From: an uncultured Pseudomonadota bacterium
GTDB lineage: Bacteria > Pseudomonadota > Gammaproteobacteria > Steroidobacterales > Steroidobacteraceae
Assembly (NCBI GenBank): GCA_903885195.1
Contig: CAISHQ010000004.1
Coordinates: 1 to 47,982 of the forward strand
DNA: 47,982 nucleotides
Direction: 5' to 3'
Position numbers and translations under genes: made by a program
Notes under the pieces: generated by a model
What the model was told of the DNA's origin: nothing
Seen by the model: only the letters and a program-made list of their open reading frames with translations
The model's database searches: none
Part shown: positions 10,424 to 18,368 of the stretch, in pieces
Layout: each line of letters begins with the position of its first letter
Numbering within the stretch: the stretch's first letter is position 1

Positions 10424-10543
10424 CCACCCGCTCTGTTTACCGACCGTGCCCTGCACCCTGAATTGTACGGCAGGCCATCGGCCTTGTGACTCGGCGCGCG
10501 GGCACGATAATGCCCACACCCACACCACCGGAAGCTGAACCCC

Positions 10544-11221
10544 ATGACTACCGTCACCGACGCCGTCCTCAGCCGCATGTCGGCGCGAGCCTTCACCGAC
10601 CAGCCTGTTGATTCGGCCTTGGTGCGGCGCATCCTGACGACGGCGAGGCAGTCGCCCTCGGGCGGCAACGTGCAGCCCTGGCATGTGATCGTGCTCGGCG
10701 GTGAGGAACTCGCCCGCCTCAAGGCCATCATGCGCGACAAACTCGCCGACCCGCGCGCGAAGGGCGATGGACCCGAGTACCCGATCTATCCGCGCGAGCT
10801 CGGTGAGCCTTACCGCTCACGACGGTTCAAGTGTGGCGAGGACATGCACGGCACGATGAACATCAGCCGTGAGGACAAAGCCTCGCGCTACGCCTTCATC
10901 GCCGGCAACTTCCAGTTCTGGAACGCCCCCGTCGGCATGTTCATGCTGATCGATCGGCAGATGGGACCGGCGCAGTGGGTCGACCTCGGCATGTTCATGC
11001 AGACGGTGATGCTGCTCGCGCGCGAGGCGGGTTTACACACCTGTGCGCAGGAAGCATGGACGAACTGGCACAAAACGGTCGGCGAGTTTCTCGGTCTGCC
11101 GCCGGAGCGGATGCTGTTTGCAGGGCTGGCGCTCGGCTACCGCGATGAGTCACATCCGGTCAATCGACTGCGAACGGACCGGGCAGCACTCGAGGAATTT
11201 GCGACCTTCCGCGGTCTCTAA
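10544..11221 (+). CDS. NAD(P)H-dependent nitroreductase family flavoprotein
   Basis: 225-residue FMN oxidoreductase of the nitroreductase superfamily. The N-terminal [42 protein letters not shown] contains the Arg-Ser and [10 protein letters not shown] segments that bind FMN, and the C-terminal [16 protein letters not shown] is the second FMN-contact region. Substrate cannot be told from sequence; relatives reduce nitroaromatics, quinones or enones. A purine-rich CCGGAAG lies about ten bases before the ATG. It is divergent from cysD and convergent with imuB. The stop codon is embedded in a short tandem repeat (11211-11272). Confidence 0.92.
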   Translation: MTTVTDAVLSRMSARAFTDQPVDSALVRRILTTARQSPSGGNVQPWHVIVLGGEELARLKAIMRDKLADPRAKGDGPEYPIYPRELGEPYRSRRFKCGEDMHGTMNISREDKASRYAFIAGNFQFWNAPVGMFMLIDRQMGPAQWVDLGMFMQTVMLLAREAGLHTCAQEAWTNWHKTVGEFLGLPPERMLFAGLALGYRDESHPVNRLRTDRAALEEFATFRGL

Positions 11222-11272
11222 GGGCGTGGTCTCGAAGGGCTGCGGTCTCTAAAGGCCGCGGTCTCTAAGGCC
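11211..11272 (+). repeat. Four-copy 15-bp tandem repeat across the nitroreductase stop
   Basis: Four near-identical copies of GCGGTCTCTAAGGGC lie head to tail: 11211-11225, 11226-11240 (two mismatches), 11242-11256 and 11258-11272, with single-base spacers before the last two. The first copy contains the last codons and TAA stop of the nitroreductase gene; the array ends three bases before the end of convergent imuB. No terminator-like stem with a T-run is visible. Confidence 0.85.
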
Positions 11273-11275
11273 CGC

Positions 11276-12754
11276 TTAGCCGAACACGCCGTGCCACCAC
11301 CACGTGTGCGGTGGCAGGCGTTCGCGGTAGACCCAAAGCTCAGCACCGCGCGGCTCGCGCACCACGTAGTAGTCGCGCGCCACGTCCTGGCCGTCCCACC
11401 AGCCGGTTTCGATGCGCTCGGGGCCCGCGATCCAGTGCAGTGCGCTCACTGCACAGGGCAGCGCTGCAGGCTGTCGCAGCAGCCACAGTGGACGGCGCAA
11501 CGTGCTCACATGGTAGAGCGCTTCAGCAGTGCACGGCGACGGCGCATCGAGTGCAGGTTCGGCGACGCGCCAGGCGATCTCCGGTCGGTGCTGCGGCACG
11601 AGACACAAACCGTAGACGGCCTCGCTGCCGAGCCGCGCCCGCAGGCGCTCGATGAGTGCAGGCGATTCTCGTCCTATCGCGCCCCCATGCTCGGCGGGGC
11701 GCCACAATGAATCACTGTGTGCAATGAACGGCTGCAGCACGCCGGAACGCAGCTCACAGTCGATAACCGCGGCAGACAACACCCGACGCGCCAGCTGCTC
11801 GCTGAGCACCGTGACGAAACGCTCGGCCGACACGTCGGCTGCCGCCAGCCGCACATCAAGTCGCGTGAACCGCCCGGCACGGTGCGCAAGCCGCAGCTTC
11901 AGCAGATCGACGCCACATTGTCGTGTGCGCAGGAACTGTTCGAGTTGATCGAGCAGCGGCGCAACATGCTGCAAGATCGCCGCCTGCGAAATGAGTTCAA
12001 AGGTAGGTTCGCTGCGTACGTGGAAGTGCTCGCGAGGCAGGAAACCGCGCCGCGGCTCGGCGGTCGCTCCACTCAACCGGTCGAGTGCGAGCAAGGCCTC
12101 TTTGCCGAACCGCTTGGCGAACCCGGCTCGCGGCAAGCGCAGCAGCGCACCGAGCGTCCGCACGCCGAGCGAGTCGAGTCGCGCCAGCGTCTCGGCCGAC
12201 CAGGCCAAACTCTCCACAGGCAGCGGCGCAAGCTCGCCCATGAGTCGATCGCGTGCGCGCACCATGATGTTGCGACCGGCGCGTGCGAGCACCAGTGCCG
12301 CAAGCGGCGTGGGGGCGAGTGCCCAGCGCGGCTCGAGCCCCGCTGCACGACAGCGCTCGAGCAACTGTGCACACAGCGCCTGAAGGCCGCCGAACAGGCG
12401 CACGCTGCCCTGCACTTCGAGCAGTACGGCGTCGGCCTCGAGACTGACCCGTGAGGTATAGCGATACGCCAACGTGCCAAGACGCCCAAGCATCTCGGGC
12501 GTGGCCTGCGATGGGGGCAGCTGCAAAGCGAGCCAGCTCTCGAGCACCTCGTCGAACAGCGAGTCGAGCACGGGCGGCAGGTCCGCGATCGCGCGTGCCT
12601 GCTGCGCCGCGCGGCGCCGTGCATCCACGGAGCTCGGTGCAGTAGCGGAACTCGGTGCAGTAGCGGAACTCGGTGCAGTAGCGGAACTCGCAGGCTCGAA
12701 GCCTGGGGCGCTGAAAGCGCGCCGTACCGAAGCGGCTCTCTCACGGCGTGCCAT
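11276..12754 (-). CDS. imuB: ImuB, Y-family-like mutasome protein with replaced N-terminus
   Basis: ImuB is the catalytically inactive Y-family relative that links DnaE2 to the beta clamp and ImuA. ATG 12754 is chosen because GGGAG sits six bases upstream; ATG 12796 is possible but lies deeper inside imuA. The protein (492 residues) is typical from about LAYRYTSRVSLEADAVLLEVQGSVRLFGGL through the DSLGVRTLGALLRLPRAGFAKRFG helix-hairpin-helix region to the conserved end ERIETGWWDGQDVARDYYVVRE … WWWHGVFG. The usual first ~70 residues (LWLALxLPxLPLE… AANxxARxxGxxPGM) are missing; instead there is a basic, Ala/Ser-rich lead with SSATAP repeats and a DLPPVLDSLFDEVLESWLALQLP helix. Overlaps the imuA stop by 14 bases, so coupled. 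Confidence 0.88.
   Translation of the reverse strand: MARRERAASVRRAFSAPGFEPASSATAPSSATAPSSATAPSSVDARRRAAQQARAIADLPPVLDSLFDEVLESWLALQLPPSQATPEMLGRLGTLAYRYTSRVSLEADAVLLEVQGSVRLFGGLQALCAQLLERCRAAGLEPRWALAPTPLAALVLARAGRNIMVRARDRLMGELAPLPVESLAWSAETLARLDSLGVRTLGALLRLPRAGFAKRFGKEALLALDRLSGATAEPRRGFLPREHFHVRSEPTFELISQAAILQHVAPLLDQLEQFLRTRQCGVDLLKLRLAHRAGRFTRLDVRLAAADVSAERFVTVLSEQLARRVLSAAVIDCELRSGVLQPFIAHSDSLWRPAEHGGAIGRESPALIERLRARLGSEAVYGLCLVPQHRPEIAWRVAEPALDAPSPCTAEALYHVSTLRRPLWLLRQPAALPCAVSALHWIAGPERIETGWWDGQDVARDYYVVREPRGAELWVYRERLPPHTWWWHGVFG
12633..12686. repeat. Three perfect 18-bp tandem repeats inside imuB
   Basis: Plus-strand unit CTCGGTGCAGTAGCGGAA occurs at 12633-12650, 12651-12668 and 12669-12686 without mismatch. 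On the imuB strand it encodes the hexapeptide repeat SSATAP. The unit length is a multiple of three, so copy-number change would lengthen or shorten ImuB in frame. Confidence 0.95.
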
Positions 12755-13433
12755 GCAGCGCTCCCGAAGCAACGCTCCACTCGATGTCGAAGGCACCCCG
12801 CCGCCCGCCGCGGCTCTTCAGCAACTGCAGTCGCGCGCCGCCCACCCGAAAGTGCAATTCGAGACGCAGCTCGGCGGGTGATGCGCACTGCGCCGCCGCC
12901 ACCTCGCGAAACAAAAATACCGGTGTGCGCTGGCGCTGCGCGGCCAACTGCAGACGACGCAGCGAACGCTGCAGCGCTTCGCCTGGGCGGGACTTCAGCC
13001 AGCCGAGCACGGTGGCACAGGCACCGGACTCGATCGCCTGCTCGAGCGCCCAGAGCGGCTCATCCGTACGCACCACGAGTTGGCGCTCGAGCGGCACACC
13101 GGCACCAGCGAGAGCCGGCGCATAGGGTTCGAAGGGCGGCGCAATCCAGGCGACCCAGCGTGCAGACGGTTGTTGCCCGAAGCGCACCAGCAGCGGCATC
13201 AGCAGCCGCAACTCACCCAAACCCGGATGCAGCGAGAGAATTTCGCTGAGTCCGTTCGCGGGCCAGCCGCCGCCCGGCAGTGCCTCATCGAGCGTGGGGT
13301 AACCCGTGCTGTGCGTATCGGTGCGTGCAAGGCTGCGCCCGCGCCACAGGGCAGGATGCTCGAGCAGACTGCCGAGCGGGTCGTCGGCCGCGGTGTCTGA
13401 AGAGAGTGAGGGAGTCCGGCCCATGGGGGGCAT
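12741..13433 (-). CDS. imuA: ImuA, RecA-like SOS mutagenesis protein
   Basis: 230-residue RecA/SulA-like accessory protein of the ImuA-ImuB-DnaE2 translesion mutasome. The body matches ImuA: LLEHPALWRGRSLART, STGYPTLDEALPGGGWPANGLSEILSLHPGLGELRLLMPLLVRF (the degenerate RecA-like P-loop region), WVAWIAPPFEPYAPALAGAGV, LWALEQAIESGACATVLGWL and a C-terminal RLQLAAQRQRTPVFLFRE … LELHFRVGG segment. ATG 13433 is used; ATG 13424 is three codons further in. It follows the small CxCxC ORF by 24 bases and runs into imuB with an overlap, so it is expected to be transcribed from the lexA promoter; I see no LexA box of its own. Confidence 0.92.
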   Translation of the reverse strand: MPPMGRTPSLSSDTAADDPLGSLLEHPALWRGRSLARTDTHSTGYPTLDEALPGGGWPANGLSEILSLHPGLGELRLLMPLLVRFGQQPSARWVAWIAPPFEPYAPALAGAGVPLERQLVVRTDEPLWALEQAIESGACATVLGWLKSRPGEALQRSLRRLQLAAQRQRTPVFLFREVAAAQCASPAELRLELHFRVGGARLQLLKSRGGRRGAFDIEWSVASGALHGTP

Positions 13434-13457
13434 GCGGATGGCAAGGCCAGGGCGGTC

Positions 13458-13688
13458 TCACGACGCCGCCGGATCGGACGTCGCGGTGCGCAACGAGCGC
13501 GGCTGCGAGAACCAGCCATTGCGACCGCAACCACAGGGACAGCTGAACCGCTTCAAGCTCGTGCCGACCGCCGGTCGCGACGAGGCACGGACCTTGGGAC
13601 GCGATCGATGCCCCGCTGCCGAGCGGGCCTTTTTGCGGACGAGCGCGTCCGCCGCGCCCGGCGAGGGGCGCAATTCAAAAACATCCAT
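13458..13688 (-). CDS. Unrecognised small basic CxCxC protein in the lexA operon
   Basis: A 76-residue ORF filling the space between lexA and imuA on the same strand, 32 bases after the lexA stop and 24 before imuA. ATG 13688 has AAAGG about nine bases upstream; a TTG at 13697 is less likely. The protein begins MDVFELRPSPGAADALVRKKARS, is strongly basic in the middle (GHRSRPKVRASSRPAV), and then has LKRFSCPCGCGRNGWFSQP, three cysteines in alternating positions that could bind metal. Third codon positions are mostly G or C, as in neighbouring genes, supporting coding. I do not recognise the family. Its place in the SOS operon suggests a link with LexA or the ImuAB mutasome, which is inference. 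Confidence 0.5.
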   Translation of the reverse strand: MDVFELRPSPGAADALVRKKARSAAGHRSRPKVRASSRPAVGTSLKRFSCPCGCGRNGWFSQPRSLRTATSDPAAS

Positions 13689-13720
13689 GGAAACCAACCT
13701 TTAGGTTGAGGTACGAGGGC

Positions 13721-14362
13721 TCACATCAGACCTGCGGGCGTAGCCTTGCCATTGCTCGCACCGCGGCGCAGCACACCGACGACCACACCCTCGATGATCA
13801 AGGGCTCCTCGCGCAGATTGACGCGAATGGGTTCGAAGTCCGGGTTCTCGGGCAGCAGCCACACCGTCGGGCCTTCCTGCTTGTAGCGCTTCACCGTGAC
13901 CTCGTTCTCGAGGCGCGCGACGATGATCTGCCGGTTACGCACCTCGGGGGTGCGATGCACGGCGACCAGGTCGCCATCGAGGATGCCGGCGTCTTTCATT
14001 GACATGCCGCTGACCTTGAGCAGGTAGTGCGGGCGGGGCGAAAAGATGTCCGGATCGATATTAAAGCGCGCTTCAATGTTTTCTTCTGCCAAAATGGGCT
14101 TGCCCGCGGCGACGCGGCCGATGAGCGGCAGGCCGAGCTGCTCGCGCAGGATGTCCTTCAACTGGATGCCTCGCGAGGTGCCCGGCACGAGCGCAATCAC
14201 CCCTTTACGGGCGAGTGCGCGCAGATGCTCCTCGGCGGCGTTGGCGGACTTGAACCCGAGCTCTTGCGCAATTTCTGCCCGCGTGGGCGGCATGCCGGTT
14301 TCTGCAATAGCTCGCTGGATCAGACGGAGGATTTCGGTTTGACGGGGTGTGAGATCTGACAT
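13721..14362 (-). CDS. lexA: SOS repressor LexA
   Basis: 213-residue transcriptional repressor and latent serine protease of the SOS response. N-terminal winged helix-turn-helix: [51 protein letters not shown]. The self-cleavage bond is Ala86-Gly87 in [16 protein letters not shown], the nucleophile Ser121 in SGMSM, and the general base Lys158 in EVTVKRYK, all at the expected spacing relative to E. coli LexA. ATG 14362 is preceded by AGAGG at good spacing. Two LexA boxes upstream indicate autoregulation. It heads an operon lexA - small CxCxC ORF - imuA - imuB. Confidence 0.98.
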   Translation of the reverse strand: MSDLTPRQTEILRLIQRAIAETGMPPTRAEIAQELGFKSANAAEEHLRALARKGVIALVPGTSRGIQLKDILREQLGLPLIGRVAAGKPILAEENIEARFNIDPDIFSPRPHYLLKVSGMSMKDAGILDGDLVAVHRTPEVRNRQIIVARLENEVTVKRYKQEGPTVWLLPENPDFEPIRVNLREEPLIIEGVVVGVLRRGASNGKATPAGLM

Positions 14363-14371
14363 GTGGCACCT

Positions 14372-14387
14372 CTGTTGATCCATACAG
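14372..14387. promoter_or_regulatory. LexA box 1 upstream of lexA
   Basis: CTGTTGATCCATACAG on the plus strand (CTG-N10-CAG), nine bases upstream of the lexA ATG and just before the lexA Shine-Dalgarno. It is proximal to lexA; together with box 2 it mirrors the two-operator layout known upstream of E. coli lexA. Confidence 0.88.
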
Positions 14388-14390
14388 TAC

Positions 14391-14406
14391 CTGTGAATAC
14401 ATCCAG
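14391..14406. promoter_or_regulatory. LexA box 2, overlapping the start of the divergent gene
   Basis: CTGTGAATACATCCAG (CTG-N10-CAG), centre 19 bases from box 1. It covers the likely GTG start (14393) of the divergent FAD oxidoreductase, so LexA bound here could also affect that gene. The N10 core is weaker than that of the dnaE2 box. Confidence 0.75.
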
Positions 14407-16075
14407 TCGCAAGCCCCCTGCTGATTTCGATGCCCTGGTCATTGGTGCCGGGCACAACGGCCTCGTCTGCGCCTGTTATCTGGCGCGCGCCGGACTGCGC
14501 GTGGCGGTGTTCGAGCGACGCGGCATCGTCGGCGGTGCCGCCGTCACCGAAGAGTTCGTACCGGGCTTTCGCAACTCGAGCGCGAGCTATACGGTCAGCC
14601 TGCTCGACAGTGCGGTGATCCGCGATCTGCGCCTCGCCGAGCATGGCCTGCGCATCCTCGAGCGGCCGATGCAGAATTTCTTTCCGCTGCCCGATGGCGA
14701 CTCCTTCAGCGCCGGGCCGCAGAGCGAGGCCACCCTCGCCGAGGTGCGCCGCTACAGCCAGCGCGATGCGGCACGACTCGGCGATTTTCTCGCCCTGCTC
14801 GATCGTGCAGTGGCGCTGCTGCGCAGCCTGCTGCATCGCACACCGCCCACCGACCTGCGTCGCGTGGGTGACCTGTGGGAACTGCTGCGCTTCGGCCGCG
14901 AGTTTCGCGCCCTGCCCCTTGCCCAGCAACGTGAACTGCACGAGTTCTTCACGCGCAGCGCCGGTGAACTGCTCGATCACTGGTTCGAAACCGAGCCGCT
15001 CAAAGCGCTGTTCGGCTTCGACTCGGTGGTCGGCAGCTACGCGAGCCCCTACACGCCCGGCAGCGCCTATGTTCTGCTTCACCACGCTTTCGGCGAGGTC
15101 AACGGCAAGAGCGGACTGTGGGGCCACGCCGTCGGTGGCATGGGTGCAATCACCCAGGCGCTGGCTGCGCAAGCGCGCAGCCTCGGGGTGCACATCGAGT
15201 GCGATGCGCCGGTGGCAAAGATCATCACCTCGCGCACATCCGGACGCGGCGCATCCGGGCGCAGCGCCGACGGCCACGTGCCCGTGCAGGCGAGCGGCCT
15301 GAAGCTGCTCGATGGACGAGTGTTCGGCGCGCCGCGCATCGTCGCCAACCTTGGTCCAAAACCGCTGTTTCTCGGCTTGCTCGCTGCCGAGGATCTACCG
15401 GCCGATTTCCGCGCACACATCGAGCGCTGGCGAGTTGGCTCGGCGACCTTCCGCATGAACGTGGCGATGGCCGAACTGCCGCGCTTCAGCGCGCGACGCA
15501 GCCGCGCCGACGACACGCATCTCGGTGCCGGCATCATCATCGCGCCCTCGCTCGGCTACATGGACCGCGCCTTCGCCGATGCGCGCCTGCAGGGCATCTC
15601 GCGTGCGCCGATCGTCGAGATGCTGATTCCCTCGACCCTCGATGACACGCTGGCCCCAGCCGGGGCACATGTGGCGAGCCTGTTCTGCCAGCACTTCGAC
15701 TACGATCTGGCGCGACCCGATGCGCCCGAGCGGTCCTGGGCGGACCCCGCGATGCGCGAGACGGCCGCGCAACTCGTGATCGACACCGTCGATGCCTGCG
15801 CACCGAACTTCAAGGCGAGTTTGCTGGGACATTCGGCGCTCTCGCCGCTCGATCTCGAGCAGCGCTTCGGGCTTGCAGGCGGTGACATCTTCCACGGCGC
15901 ACTCGGTCTCGACCAACTCTGGGCAGCACGCCCTGCGCTCGGCTACGGTGATTACCGCACGCCTGTGCGGGGCCTGTATCTCTGCGGTGCCGGCGCACAC
16001 CCGGGCGGTGGCGTCACCGGCGTGCCGGGCAGCAACGCCGCGCGCGAGATCCTCCGCGATCGGCGCCGGCGCTAA
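14393..16075 (+). CDS. PYROXD2/phytoene-desaturase-like FAD-dependent oxidoreductase
   Basis: 560-residue flavoprotein of the phytoene desaturase/PYROXD2-type NAD(P)/FAD oxidoreductase family. The N-terminal dinucleotide-binding motif is [43 protein letters not shown], and the C-terminal FAD motif is [28 protein letters not shown]. The middle has [22 protein letters not shown] and [14 protein letters not shown], typical of this family. The bacterial substrate is unknown. The start is uncertain: GTG 14393 ([14 protein letters not shown]…) is preferred, GTG 14363 would add ten residues; neither has a clear ribosome site, and both fall in the lexA operator region. Six bases separate it from the glycosyltransferase gene, suggesting an operon. 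Confidence 0.88.
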   Translation: MNTSSRKPPADFDALVIGAGHNGLVCACYLARAGLRVAVFERRGIVGGAAVTEEFVPGFRNSSASYTVSLLDSAVIRDLRLAEHGLRILERPMQNFFPLPDGDSFSAGPQSEATLAEVRRYSQRDAARLGDFLALLDRAVALLRSLLHRTPPTDLRRVGDLWELLRFGREFRALPLAQQRELHEFFTRSAGELLDHWFETEPLKALFGFDSVVGSYASPYTPGSAYVLLHHAFGEVNGKSGLWGHAVGGMGAITQALAAQARSLGVHIECDAPVAKIITSRTSGRGASGRSADGHVPVQASGLKLLDGRVFGAPRIVANLGPKPLFLGLLAAEDLPADFRAHIERWRVGSATFRMNVAMAELPRFSARRSRADDTHLGAGIIIAPSLGYMDRAFADARLQGISRAPIVEMLIPSTLDDTLAPAGAHVASLFCQHFDYDLARPDAPERSWADPAMRETAAQLVIDTVDACAPNFKASLLGHSALSPLDLEQRFGLAGGDIFHGALGLDQLWAARPALGYGDYRTPVRGLYLCGAGAHPGGGVTGVPGSNAAREILRDRRRR

Positions 16076-16081
16076 ACCGCC

Positions 16082-17188
16082 ATGTCGGCGACCGCGCTGC
16101 CACGCGTACTGCACTTCGTCACCGGCGGTTTCACGGGAGGTGCAACCCAGGTCGCCGTGAAGCTCGTCACCGCCGCAGGTGAACGCGGTGATGCGGACGC
16201 CCTGCTCGTCGTGCGCCGCAAGCGCCACACCGACTCGCGCCGTATCGACGAACTGCGCGAACGGGGTCTGCCCATCGACACCGTGCCCGGCTGGTCGCAC
16301 CTTGCCACGGTACTCGCGCTCGTGCGCATTTGCCGGCAGTTCCGTCCCGACGTGCTGATCGCGCACGGCTTCAGCGAGCATCTTTGGGGACGCTACGCGG
16401 GCCTGCTCGCCGGCGTGCCCTACCTCGTCCACGTCGAACACAACACGCGCGAACGCTACACACGCTGGCGCCTCGCCCAAGCACGCTGGCTCGCGGCCCG
16501 CACCGCGCGGATCGTCGGCTGCAGCGAGGGCGTACGCCTGCGGCTGCTCGAGCTCGGCTTTCCCGCCGAGCGCGTGATGGCCATCGACAACGGCATCAAC
16601 CTCGCACCGTTCGCGACCGTCGGCACGCAACCCATCGTCGAGCGCGACCCGTCGATCCTCATGGTGGCGCGCTTCGCGCGCCAGAAGGATCACGCCACGC
16701 TGCTGCGCGCGATTGCGCTGCTGCGTGCGCGAGGCCTGCGACCGCCCGTGCAACTTGCCGGAGCGGGGCGTGACAGTCACCGGCAGGCTGTTGAGGCGCT
16801 CTCTCGGGAACTCGGCATCGAAGATCAGGTGCAGTTCCTGGGTGTCGTACGCGACATCCCGCAGCGCCTCGGCAACACGCGCATCGCGGTGCTCTCCACG
16901 CTGTACGAGGGCATGCCGCTGGCGCTGATCGAGGGCATGGCCGCAGGCTGTGCCGTGGTGGGTTCGCGCGTGCCCGGCGTGCGGGAGATCATCCAACATG
17001 GGATCAACGGACTGCTCGCCGAGCCCCGCGATCCGCAATCGCTCGCCGATACGCTTGAGTCACTGCTGCGGGATGACACGCTGGCGGCCGGGCTTGGTGC
17101 CGAGGCTCGACGCCAGGCCTTCGAGCACTACGGCCTCGCGCGCATGGCCGACGACTATGCGGCGATGATCGCGCAGATCGTTCGCTAA
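16082..17188 (+). CDS. Glycosyltransferase family 4 protein
   Basis: 368-residue GT-B fold glycosyltransferase. Seen: an N-terminal Gly-rich loop (LHFVTGGFTGGATQVAVKLVTAA), PDVLIAHGFSEHLWGRYAGLLAGVPYLVHVEHNT, and IVGCSEGVRLRLLELGFPAERVMAIDNGINLAPF. The C-terminal donor-binding domain has ILMVARFARQKDHATLLRAIALL, LAGAGRD, VQFLGVVRDIP and STLYEGMPLALIEGMAAGCAVVGSRVPGVREII, containing the E-x7-E motif of family 4. No signal peptide; likely cytoplasmic or membrane-associated, acting on a surface glycan. Acceptor unknown. The TAA overlaps the TAG of the convergent gene in CTAA. Confidence 0.93.
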   Translation: MSATALPRVLHFVTGGFTGGATQVAVKLVTAAGERGDADALLVVRRKRHTDSRRIDELRERGLPIDTVPGWSHLATVLALVRICRQFRPDVLIAHGFSEHLWGRYAGLLAGVPYLVHVEHNTRERYTRWRLAQARWLAARTARIVGCSEGVRLRLLELGFPAERVMAIDNGINLAPFATVGTQPIVERDPSILMVARFARQKDHATLLRAIALLRARGLRPPVQLAGAGRDSHRQAVEALSRELGIEDQVQFLGVVRDIPQRLGNTRIAVLSTLYEGMPLALIEGMAAGCAVVGSRVPGVREIIQHGINGLLAEPRDPQSLADTLESLLRDDTLAAGLGAEARRQAFEHYGLARMADDYAAMIAQIVR

Positions 17189-18297
17189 TCCGCAGCGATC
17201 ATCGATCGCAACGTGTCGAGCGATTCGCGGCGGATGCTTGCCGCAAGCTCAGCGAGCGCCGCCTGCATCCGCCCATAGTCCTCAGCGCTCATCGCGAGCG
17301 CGGCACGCATCGCCTCGGCAAGACCTTCGTTGCGCTCGTACACGAGACTGCTCTGCGGCGTCAGCCGATGCGCATCGGCAAACTTTCGGGCCACGAGAGC
17401 CGGCTTGGCAAAGCCGTACACGAGCTGGAAATGCCCGCTCGTACCGGTGGTCGCATAGAACTCATGCGCCGGATTTTGCGGATCGAGCAAACTCAGCACG
17501 AAATCCGCTCGCTCCACCTGGGCGTAGAGCTCGCTAAAACTCACCCGTCCCGCCACCGTGAAGTACTCGCGCAGCTCGATCGGTACATCGCGCAGGTTCC
17601 CCTCGCCGACGAACACGATGTGAAAATCCCGCAACCCGGCGCCATGCAGAGACGCTACGGCCGCGAACAGCGCCTGGGTGTTGCGACTTCGGGCCCGCAG
17701 CGTGCCGACGACGATGAAGTTCACCCGCCCAGGGCTCTTGCCGCGCAGCGCCGTCTCGCCGAACCAGTGCGGGTTGACGCCGCGACTGTGCGCGCCGCGA
17801 TAGTCGATGGGACGCAGGCTGATGACGTTGCGATCGATGAAGCCCGCCTCCACGGGAGTCTTCACGTCGTGCTCGACGAGCAACAGCTTTTGCCCGGGTG
17901 CAAGTGGACCGAACAGTCCGTACTCCGAGGCGTAGCTGCGATCGAAGCCGATCTTGCGCGCTGTACTGATCAGCACGCCTCGCGCGCGCCCAAGTCCGTG
18001 CTGCGCGAAATGGCGCACGATGGCCGCCTGCGGGATCCGGTTCAGCGTGAGTCGCGGATGCGCGAAGCGCTCGAACAGACCCTCGTCCAACCGCTGCGGC
18101 GTGAGCAACACCGAAACGTCATAGCCGAGTTCGAGAAGATAGTGCGCGTAGCCTGGCACCACCTCCGCATGCGAGTGACTGCAGGGCTCCCAGAGATAGA
18201 ACGTGTTGTCGGTGACCTGCGGCCACGGGGCACGATCGAACGCCCCTCCGAGCCAATATTTGAGCCGACTGCGCAGCGGCAAACATCCGGATTCCAT
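17185..18297 (-). CDS. Putative glycosyltransferase (GT-B-like)
   Basis: 370 residues from ATG 18297 (the open frame runs to 18420, but the longer N-terminus reads as noise). The N-terminal half has WEPCSHSHAEVVPGYAHYLLELGYDVSVLLTPQRLDEGLF, a Rossmann-like acceptor domain, and KLLLVEHDVKTPV. The C-terminal half has RVNFIVVGTLRARSRNTQALFAAVASL, FHIVFVGEGN, VAGRVSFSELYAQVERADFVLSLLDP and LVYGFAKPALVARKFADAHRL, which follow the pattern of the donor domain of GT-B enzymes. I do not recognise a named family. It converges on the GT4 gene and diverges from the DUF6492 gene 71 bases away; the three probably act on one glycan (inference). Confidence 0.75.
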   Translation of the reverse strand: MESGCLPLRSRLKYWLGGAFDRAPWPQVTDNTFYLWEPCSHSHAEVVPGYAHYLLELGYDVSVLLTPQRLDEGLFERFAHPRLTLNRIPQAAIVRHFAQHGLGRARGVLISTARKIGFDRSYASEYGLFGPLAPGQKLLLVEHDVKTPVEAGFIDRNVISLRPIDYRGAHSRGVNPHWFGETALRGKSPGRVNFIVVGTLRARSRNTQALFAAVASLHGAGLRDFHIVFVGEGNLRDVPIELREYFTVAGRVSFSELYAQVERADFVLSLLDPQNPAHEFYATTGTSGHFQLVYGFAKPALVARKFADAHRLTPQSSLVYERNEGLAEAMRAALAMSAEDYGRMQAALAELAASIRRESLDTLRSMIAAD

Positions 18298-18368
18298 GAC
18301 GGGCGCAGTGTACACGCCCGCGGGGTGAGGCAACGTCGATCGCTTGACGTGTCCACCGCAACGGGAAG

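Noticed and set aside
10424-10684. N-terminal extension of cysD to 10684
   Set aside because: It would overlap the divergent nitroreductase start by 141 bases and the extra residues do not resemble CysD.
12633-12686. CRISPR-like array in imuB
   Set aside because: The units are contiguous without spacers and in frame; this is a coding minisatellite.
13306-13704. 132-codon plus-strand frame opposite imuA and the small CxCxC ORF
   Set aside because: It runs antisense to imuA and has no ribosome site; the minus-strand ORF fits the operon spacing and codon bias better.
13690-13706. Inverted repeat CAACCT-TT-AGGTTG after lexA as a terminator
   Set aside because: The stem is only six pairs with a two-base loop and has no T-run; it also overlaps the ribosome-site region of the following ORF. 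It could be an operator but nothing supports that.
15395-17038. 547-codon open frame on the minus strand
   Set aside because: Antisense to the flavoprotein and GT4 genes, which have clear family motifs; the translation has no recognisable domain and is a product of high GC with few stop codons.
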